From Paenilisteria riparia FSL S10-1204 (GTDB lineage: Bacteria; Bacillota; Bacilli; Lactobacillales; Listeriaceae): DNA of 64,000 nt. How positions within the stretch are numbered: position 1 is the first letter of the stretch; each line of letters begins with the position of its first letter. Under the pieces are notes generated by a model. That model did not search any database, was not told the DNA's origin, and saw only the letters and a program-made list of their open reading frames with translations. The position numbers and the translations under genes were made by a program. The stretch spans positions 78,633 to 142,632 of the forward strand of contig NZ_AODL01000025.1 in NCBI RefSeq assembly GCF_000525995.1, written 5' to 3'. Below, one piece after another: positions 59,014-64,000 of the stretch.

Positions 59014-59282
59014 AGGGCACTTCCTCTCATGTTAGTATCTTCCACCTCTGATTATAGCAAACTAGGGTAAAATAAAAAAGTCCTCGCAGACTTCAATTCT
59101 CCATCCCGATTAATGCCACTAAAATAAATATCTAACCTATCAAGATATGGCAGAAAATAATTTTCTAGGGATAGCGCTAGGGCTCAGCAACTAAATCGGC
59201 GCTTTTTAACAATATTTATTTATTGATAAACGATAAATACAATGCTATAATCAATACATACAAAACCAAACGAGGTGTTTTT

Positions 59283-59765
59283 ATGAAATACGGTTCCACT
59301 ATCATTTTAAGAATTGCGGTTATCCTCATTGGACTCGTAGTTCTTGCTCTATGTATCGTCGCTGTTCCCGCACTAGCCATAAATGCGACCATTCATAACC
59401 CGAATTTTGCGAAGTCGCTTTATCCGGTGCTTATTGGGATGTGCTTGGCTGCCATTCCTTTTTTTATCGCTCTTTTCCACACTTGGAAGCTCCTACGTTA
59501 TATCGACAACGGTGATGCTTTCTCGACACTTGCTGTGACCGCATTGAAAAAAATCAAATACTGCGCGCTTGGAATTGCTGGGGTTTACTTGCTAACTTCT
59601 CCATTTTTCTACATGCTCGCTCAAAAAGATGATGCGCCTGGTATCGTCGTTATCTGTTTGCTTTTCATGGGTGCTTCCCTTGTAATCGCAATATTTGCCG
59701 CAGTTTTACAACGACTTTTACGAGAAGCAATCGCTATTAAAACAGAAAACGACTTAACGGTCTGA
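59283..59765 (+). CDS. DUF2975-family membrane protein, copy 1
   Basis: The 160-residue protein has four TMs (IILRIAVILIGLVVLALCIVAVPALA; LIGMCLAAIPFFIALFHTWKLLRYIDNG; CALGIAGVYLLTSPFFYML; GIVVICLLFMGASLVIAIFAAVLQRLL), the usual form of DUF2975 proteins, which are encoded beside small XRE regulators. I start at the ATG 59283, preceded by GAGGTG. A near-identical unit follows exactly 711 bp downstream. Function of the family is unknown. Confidence 0.8.
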   Translation: MKYGSTIILRIAVILIGLVVLALCIVAVPALAINATIHNPNFAKSLYPVLIGMCLAAIPFFIALFHTWKLLRYIDNGDAFSTLAVTALKKIKYCALGIAGVYLLTSPFFYMLAQKDDAPGIVVICLLFMGASLVIAIFAAVLQRLLREAIAIKTENDLTV

Positions 59766-59774
59766 GGTGAGATT

Positions 59775-60476
59775 ATGGCAATTATTATTAATATCGATGT
59801 TATGTTAGCTAAACGAAAAATGAGCGTTACCGAGCTTTCCGAAAAAGTCGGTATCACCATGGCAAACCTTTCTATTTTAAAAAATGGGAAGGCCAAAGCT
59901 GTCCGATTTTCCACACTGGAAGCGATTTGCGAGGCGTTAGATTGCCAGCCCGGTGATGTTTTGGAATATCAATCAGACGATGAGGTGACTTTATTGAAAT
60001 ACAGTTCTACTTTTTTGATGAAGCTAGTCATTATTTTCATTAGCATAGGTGTCCTAGCCTTGTGTTGCATCGCCTTTCCCGCTCTGGCTATAGATGTAGC
60101 AAAGACTGATGCTGCTATGGTGAAGGTACTTTATCCTATTCTTATTGGCATGTCACTCGCGGCGATTCCTTTCTTTATCGCGTTATTCCACACTTGGAAG
60201 CTGTTGCGCTATATAGATAACGGTAGTGCGTTCTCAACACTATCCGTGATTGCTTTGAAGAAAATCAAATATTGCGCCTTTGGAGTTGCAGGAATTTACG
60301 CAGTCACTTTTCCATTTTTCTATTCTCTCGCGCAACATGTCGACCCACCTGGCCTCATGGGCATTTGCGTCTTCTTCATTGGCGCTGCGCTTGTTATTGC
60401 AACATTTGCCGCAGTTTTACAACGACTTTTACAAGAAGCGATTGCTATTAAAACAGAAAACGACTTAACGGTCTGA
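59775..60476 (+). CDS. XRE regulator copy 1 running into DUF2975 copy 2 (apparent fusion, probable frameshift)
   Basis: As sequenced, one 233-residue frame joins an XRE helix-turn-helix (1-68; MLAKRKMSVTELSEKVGITMANLSILKNGKAKAVRFSTLEAICEAL) to a DUF2975 protein. One added base near 59980 would put the TGA at 59981-59983 in frame and end the regulator after 69 residues, against 70 in copy 2. The second protein would then start at TTG 59994, with GAGGTGA just upstream, and have 160 residues, exactly as copy 1. Two separate genes are therefore more likely than a fusion. Confidence 0.75.
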   Translation: MAIIINIDVMLAKRKMSVTELSEKVGITMANLSILKNGKAKAVRFSTLEAICEALDCQPGDVLEYQSDDEVTLLKYSSTFLMKLVIIFISIGVLALCCIAFPALAIDVAKTDAAMVKVLYPILIGMSLAAIPFFIALFHTWKLLRYIDNGSAFSTLSVIALKKIKYCAFGVAGIYAVTFPFFYSLAQHVDPPGLMGICVFFIGAALVIATFAAVLQRLLQEAIAIKTENDLTV

Positions 60477-60485
60477 GGTGAAATC

Positions 60486-60698
60486 ATGGCAATTATTATC
60501 AATATCGACGTTATGTTAGCTAAACGAAAAATGAGCGTTACCGAGCTTTCCGAAAAAGTCGGCATCACTATGGCAAACCTTTCTATTTTGAAAAATGGGA
60601 AGGCCAAAGCAGTTCGATTTTCCACATTGGAAGCGATTTGTGAGGCGTTGAATTGCCAACCTGGCGATATTTTGGAATACAAATCTGATGCATCTTAA
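60486..60698 (+). CDS. Small XRE/Cro-type regulator, copy 2
   Basis: The 70-residue protein is a bare helix-turn-helix (MLAKRKMSVTELSEKVGITMANLSILKNGKAKAVRF with the recognition helix ITMANLSILKNG) plus LEAICEALNCQPGDILEYKSD, the YozG-like form found next to DUF2975 genes. It differs from copy 1 at only a few positions. The RBS GAGGTGAAATC overlaps the upstream stop, so translation is coupled. It probably regulates its own cluster. Confidence 0.85.
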   Translation: MAIIINIDVMLAKRKMSVTELSEKVGITMANLSILKNGKAKAVRFSTLEAICEALNCQPGDILEYKSDAS

Positions 60699-60702
60699 AA
60701 AC

Positions 60703-60732
60703 AGGATTTTCCACGCGGAAAATCCTGTTTTG
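60703..60732 (+). terminator. Rho-independent terminator of the DUF2975-XRE cluster
   Basis: A perfect hairpin (AAACAGGATTTTCC / GGAAAATCCTGTTT) with loop ACGC and T run follows the last regulator gene; it could also serve the convergent minus-strand operon. Confidence 0.8.
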
Positions 60733-60733
60733 C

Positions 60734-61507
60734 TTACATTAACTTTAATAAATAATCACGACTTTTCTTCAAGCTTTCAAACATGTTCAAGTCCGAGCGA
60801 TCCTGTTCAATGCAGTAATACTCCACGCCATGGCGCTCTCCCCAAGCAATAATCGCTGCGAAATCAACCTCACCGTCGCCAATTTCTACTAAATTATTCG
60901 CCATGTCTTCCAGCTCAAATCCCGAACGAAAATCTTTCATATGCACAATCGGCGCACGTCCACTATACCGCTTCACATATTCCACCGAATCATGCCCCGC
61001 TGCACTAATCCAATACGTATCCGGCTCCGCATACACACAAAGCCCATTCTCGGGATCAGTCAAATAATCCATCACACGGCGCCCATACACACGATCATTA
61101 AAATCATACTCTGGATTATGCAAACCAACTCGAAATCCAAGACCATGCAACCTAGCAACCGCATCCAGCAAAGTCCGCTTCGTCTTCTCATATCCAGCCA
61201 GATTCTGATCTTCTTCCTCAATGTACTTATCAAAAATCGTCTTACAGCCAAAAAAGTACGCCTCATCCACAATCCCATCCAAGTCATTTAAAAATCGATC
61301 ATGTTTGATATGCATTCCAATCACATTAAACCGATACTTCTCTAGCAAGCGCAACACTTCCGCGCGATTATTGCCACGCATACCATCCAACTGCACATTG
61401 CGAAAACCAATATCAGATAACTTTTGAAAAGTACCTTCCAAATCTTCTGCCATCTCGTGTCTCACAGAATAGAGCTGTACCGCTAGCTTATCATGAATCG
61501 CCGTCAT
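60734..61507 (-). CDS. Sugar phosphate isomerase/epimerase (xylose-isomerase-like TIM barrel)
   Basis: The 257-residue protein has the AP-endonuclease-2/IolE-type barrel: LAVQLYSVRHEMAEDLEGTFQKLSDIGFRNVQLDG, NVIGMHIKHDRF, RVGLHNPEYDF, VYAEPDTYWISAAGHDSVEYVKRYSGRAPIVHMKDF and YYCIEQDRS, which supply the metal ligands (Glu, Asp, His, Glu). The substrate is unknown. The start at 61507 follows GGGGAGAGGGTGCAACG and overlaps the aldo/keto reductase stop by four bases. Last gene of the PTS-linked operon. Confidence 0.85.
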   Translation of the reverse strand: MTAIHDKLAVQLYSVRHEMAEDLEGTFQKLSDIGFRNVQLDGMRGNNRAEVLRLLEKYRFNVIGMHIKHDRFLNDLDGIVDEAYFFGCKTIFDKYIEEEDQNLAGYEKTKRTLLDAVARLHGLGFRVGLHNPEYDFNDRVYGRRVMDYLTDPENGLCVYAEPDTYWISAAGHDSVEYVKRYSGRAPIVHMKDFRSGFELEDMANNLVEIGDGEVDFAAIIAWGERHGVEYYCIEQDRSDLNMFESLKKSRDYLLKLM

Positions 61508-62476
61508 CGTTGCACCCTCTCCCCACGCTTCAAATCTAGCCATTCCACTTCATCTTCCGTCAAAACAATCCGCGTTGCCGCAACAGAAGACATCAATTCC
61601 TCCACGTTTTCTGGCCCAATCACAGCCGCCGTCGGAAACTTCTGATTCAACACATAACTAAGCGAAATCTGAATCGGCGTCACATGCTTCTCCTTCGCCA
61701 AAATCTGCGCCCGGCGGTACCTTTCCCAATTCGCATCACTATAATAAACCTCCACCATCTCTTCATCCACCACATTATCCGGCTGGAAACGTCCCGAAAA
61801 GAAGCCTCCCGCCTGCGATGACCATGAAAGCAACGGTAACGAAGACAACTCATGCCACGCAATCATACGCGCATCCGCCGAAACACAATTTTCCCATCGA
61901 GGTCGGTTCACTTTTGCCAAACTCAAATTAGGGCTATCGAAATTAAAAGTAGTCAAATTGTGTTGAATCGCATAATCATTTGCCTCCATAATTCGGTCTA
62001 ACTCCCAATTCGACGCCCCAATCGCGTACACCCGTCCCGACTCCACCTCACGATGTAGCGCTTCCATAATCGCACCAACCGGCACCGTAGGATCATCACG
62101 ATGTAGCGCAAACAGCTCTACATGATCCGTCCGCAACATCTCCAAGCTCAACGAAATATCATCCGCAATCGCACTCGGAGAAACCCGCGGCGCATTCGGC
62201 ATCTCGCGAACTGGATGGCAACCCTTCGTCTGAATCACCACATCATCCCGATTTTTCCGCGACTCCATCCATTCACCAATCGCCTTCTCACTATGGCGAT
62301 AATGCCGCGCCGTATCAAACGTATTCCCGCCTAGCTCAAAATACGTATCCAAAACTGCGCCCGCCAGCCTCCATATTGTCCACCCGCAAGAAGTCACCAG
62401 ACCCCATCACTAACTGCGAACACGCAATCTCAATCAGCTGCTTATTCTTCCGTCCCTGCACTAGTATCTTTTTCAT
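61504..62476 (-). pseudogene. Aldo/keto reductase, frameshifted near its start
   Basis: From the ATG at 62476 (inside the end of the upstream gene) the frame gives IACSQLVMGSGDFLRVDNMEA and stops; the next frame picks up as AGAVLDTYFELGGNTFDTARHYRHSEKAIGEWMESR and runs on. Removing one base near 62361-62366 joins them into 323 residues. It belongs to the AKR group with Asp and Tyr in FDTARHY, Lys in VIQTKGCH and His in LFALHRDDP. The substrate is probably a sugar derivative, by its operon with PTS EIIC, a NagB-like enzyme and an epimerase. Confidence 0.75.
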
Positions 62477-63224
62477 CTTCGCTCTTAACCCCCATTTTCA
62501 AAATGCCATTCGCTTCCTGATCCATTACCAAACTAACACTCCCCGTCGCATTCCGCAACAACGTCGCCGGCACAGCATCCGTAATCTTACCCATCACAAC
62601 TTTCGCCACGATTTCCGCCTTCTTCGTACCCGTCGTCACTAAAACAATCTGTTTCGCCGTCATAATTTGCTGCATCCCTAGCGAAATCCCCTGCGTTAAC
62701 GGAAAATCCTCATCAAAATACTTGCTCATCACCGTCTTCGTCACATCGTCCAATTCCACCACATGGCAATCCGTATCCACTGGCACAAACGGCTCATTAA
62801 AACCAATATGCCCATTCATCCCGACGCCCAGCAAAATAAAATCAATGCCACCGCGCTCCGCCACAAACCGGTCCACACGCGCACATTCCGCCTCCAAATC
62901 CGCCGTTTTACCATCAAAAAAGCAAATCTGTTCCTCACGAATCCCCACCAATTTATCAAAAAAATTATCATACAGCGTCTGCTGACAACTTCCCTTCACA
63001 TCGCGTCCAAGGCCAACCCATTCATCCAGCCCAACAAAAGACGCCTCACCAAAGTCCACCACACCAGCCTGATTCGCCCGTACTAACTCTTGCATAGTCA
63101 AAAGCGGTGTATCCCCACCAGCAATACAAATCAAGCTTTTCGGTTTCTTTTGCACCGTTGCAATTATTTTCTCGCTCACATATGTCGCCACATCCTGCGC
63201 ATTCCGTTTAATTCTAATGTCCAT
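62442..63224 (-). CDS. Glucosamine-6-phosphate isomerase/deaminase-like protein
   Basis: The 260-residue protein has ICIAGGDTPLLTMQELV, FVGLDEWVGLG with catalytic-type Asp, DFILLGVGMNGHIGFNEPF (matches the GxNGHIGFNEP motif of NagB with His kept) and ITAKQIVLVTTGTKKAEIVAKVV. It should isomerise and deaminate an amino-sugar phosphate or act on a related ketose. The ATG at 63224 follows GGAGG by twelve bases; a TTG lies four codons upstream. It is directly downstream of the PTS permease, so it likely acts on the imported sugar phosphate. Confidence 0.85.
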   Translation of the reverse strand: MDIRIKRNAQDVATYVSEKIIATVQKKPKSLICIAGGDTPLLTMQELVRANQAGVVDFGEASFVGLDEWVGLGRDVKGSCQQTLYDNFFDKLVGIREEQICFFDGKTADLEAECARVDRFVAERGGIDFILLGVGMNGHIGFNEPFVPVDTDCHVVELDDVTKTVMSKYFDEDFPLTQGISLGMQQIMTAKQIVLVTTGTKKAEIVAKVVMGKITDAVPATLLRNATGSVSLVMDQEANGILKMGVKSEDEKDTSAGTEE

Positions 63225-63240
63225 ATTAACTCTCAACCTC

Positions 63241-64000
63241 CTAGAAATCTAAATCTAGCGCCTCATGCGCACGCTCCCGATCCGATACATTCGCTTCCTC
63301 TTTCACCAAGCTTTTTTCGTACATTTTAAAGAAAGGATAATACATACAAACCGCAACTGCAAGCACAACGATAATCAAAATAATCGCGCGCCAATCCATC
63401 GTTGCCAAATATTGCGCCAGTGGAATCGGTGTTCCGCCAACATTCGCAATCGGTGGACGAACCCAGCCGAAATGAAAGACAAACCATTGTCCCACAGCCA
63501 CAATCGGCGTTCCAATCACAAATGGAATAAATAAGTACGGATTAAAACAAATCGGCAATCCAAAAACAACCGGCTCAGAAATCGTGAAAATCGCTGGAAC
63601 TACCGACACCTTCCCGACCGCTTTCAATTCCTTCGACTTACTAAACAAAGCCAGCAAAACAAGTGCTCCCGTAAGCCCTGACCCCGAGAATCCCATAAAA
63701 TAATCCCAGAAATTCGGTGCAAAAACATGAGGAATCGGTTCTCCCGCAGCATAAGCCGCCGCATTCGCCCCTAAGTATTGCGTCATAAATGGCATTACAA
63801 AGCCCACTAGAATCGCATACCCGTTCAACCCAATAAACCAGAACAACATCTCAAAGAAACAAATTAAGAATACCGCGTAAGGCGTATCAATACTATTAAT
63901 CGCTGGCGCCAACATCGTCGTAAACGCTTCTGGAATAATTTGTCCCGACGTCACACTTTGCATCGCCACACTAAGCCCACAGCCCAAAAAATCACTACAA
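63241..64000 (-). CDS. PTS sugar transporter subunit IIC (lactose/cellobiose family), N-terminal part outside the window
   Basis: The frame is open to the window edge, so the N-terminus is missing. The visible part has membrane segments SIDTPYAVFLICFFEMLFWFIGLNGY, the CelB/LacE signature VPAIFTISEPVVFGLPICFNPYLFIPFV (substrate-binding Glu in ISEPVVFG) and a last TM MDWRAIILIIVVLAVAVCMYYPFFKMYE with a hydrophilic tail. It imports and phosphorylates a beta-glucoside or related sugar with separate IIA/IIB. First visible gene of the operon with the NagB-like enzyme, reductase and epimerase. Confidence 0.88.
   Translation of the reverse strand, partial: CSDFLGCGLSVAMQSVTSGQIIPEAFTTMLAPAINSIDTPYAVFLICFFEMLFWFIGLNGYAILVGFVMPFMTQYLGANAAAYAAGEPIPHVFAPNFWDYFMGFSGSGLTGALVLLALFSKSKELKAVGKVSVVPAIFTISEPVVFGLPICFNPYLFIPFVIGTPIVAVGQWFVFHFGWVRPPIANVGGTPIPLAQYLATMDWRAIILIIVVLAVAVCMYYPFFKMYEKSLVKEEANVSDRERAHEALDLDF

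Overview
The window looks like chromosome from a Firmicute of the genus Listeria in the broad sense, probably not L. monocytogenes itself. This rests on gene content: a rifampin-phosphotransferase-like PEP-synthase homologue, a GH94 beta-1,2-oligoglucan phosphorylase, MucBP/LPXTG surface proteins with leucine-rich repeats, an LXG (type VII secretion) toxin locus and a TPP riboswitch in front of thiamine salvage genes. Species assignment would need a search.

Layout. 1-6.4 kb: end of a UDP-sugar dehydrogenase gene, the PEP-synthase/RPH gene with a possible leader ORF, a secreted chitin-binding-module protein (frameshifted), a SnoaL-like protein and a NeuD-type acetyltransferase. 6.4-15 kb: sugar and regulator genes, namely the GH94 phosphorylase behind a LacI-type operator, an ArsR-SRPBCC fusion, an MsmX/UgpC ATPase, and an HxlR regulator divergent from an MFS pump (frameshifted) plus aldo/keto reductase. 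15-26.6 kb: a tandem duplication of a two-gene surface unit, each made of an LRR-beta-helix-Ig secreted protein overlapping an LRR-MucBP-LPXTG protein; one LRR-helix copy is 5'-truncated and the other is out of frame at an A8 tract. 27-36 kb: a lipoprotein- or membrane-anchored protein of unknown function, a HAD phosphatase, a small protein, a LacI regulator, a CNNM/CorC-type protein, sirtuin plus helix-hairpin-helix protein, SH3-like protein, fructose-6-phosphate aldolase and a broken Crp/Fnr regulator. 36-44.5 kb: ABC exporter plus two-component system, riboswitch-controlled tenA-thiM-thiD-thiE, a universal stress protein and a DMT permease. 44.6-53.2 kb: two more surface proteins, a polyprenol-type glycosyltransferase with a membrane partner, a NagB-like enzyme and an acetyltransferase. 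53.2-60.7 kb: accessory region with an LXG toxin module, an orphan TNT toxin tip with its immunity gene, an unknown two-gene soluble/membrane unit, and a tandemly duplicated DUF2975-XRE pair. 60.7-64 kb: a sugar operon of PTS EIIC, glucosamine-6-P isomerase-like enzyme, aldo/keto reductase and sugar-phosphate isomerase/epimerase.

A window-wide theme is single-base indels at homopolymers. At least ten breaks in nine genes are repaired by one base, and an eleventh probably explains an apparent XRE-DUF2975 fusion. Several are A/T8 where A/T7 restores the frame, including one in a conserved CNNM/CorC gene, so sequencing or assembly error is the first explanation; slipped-strand phase variation in the surface genes is the more interesting alternative. 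Other unexplained signals are two related long-stem intergenic elements downstream of ABC transporter genes, a pair of terminator hairpins with compensatory changes, and the block at 53.2-56.8 kb that is flanked by direct repeats.
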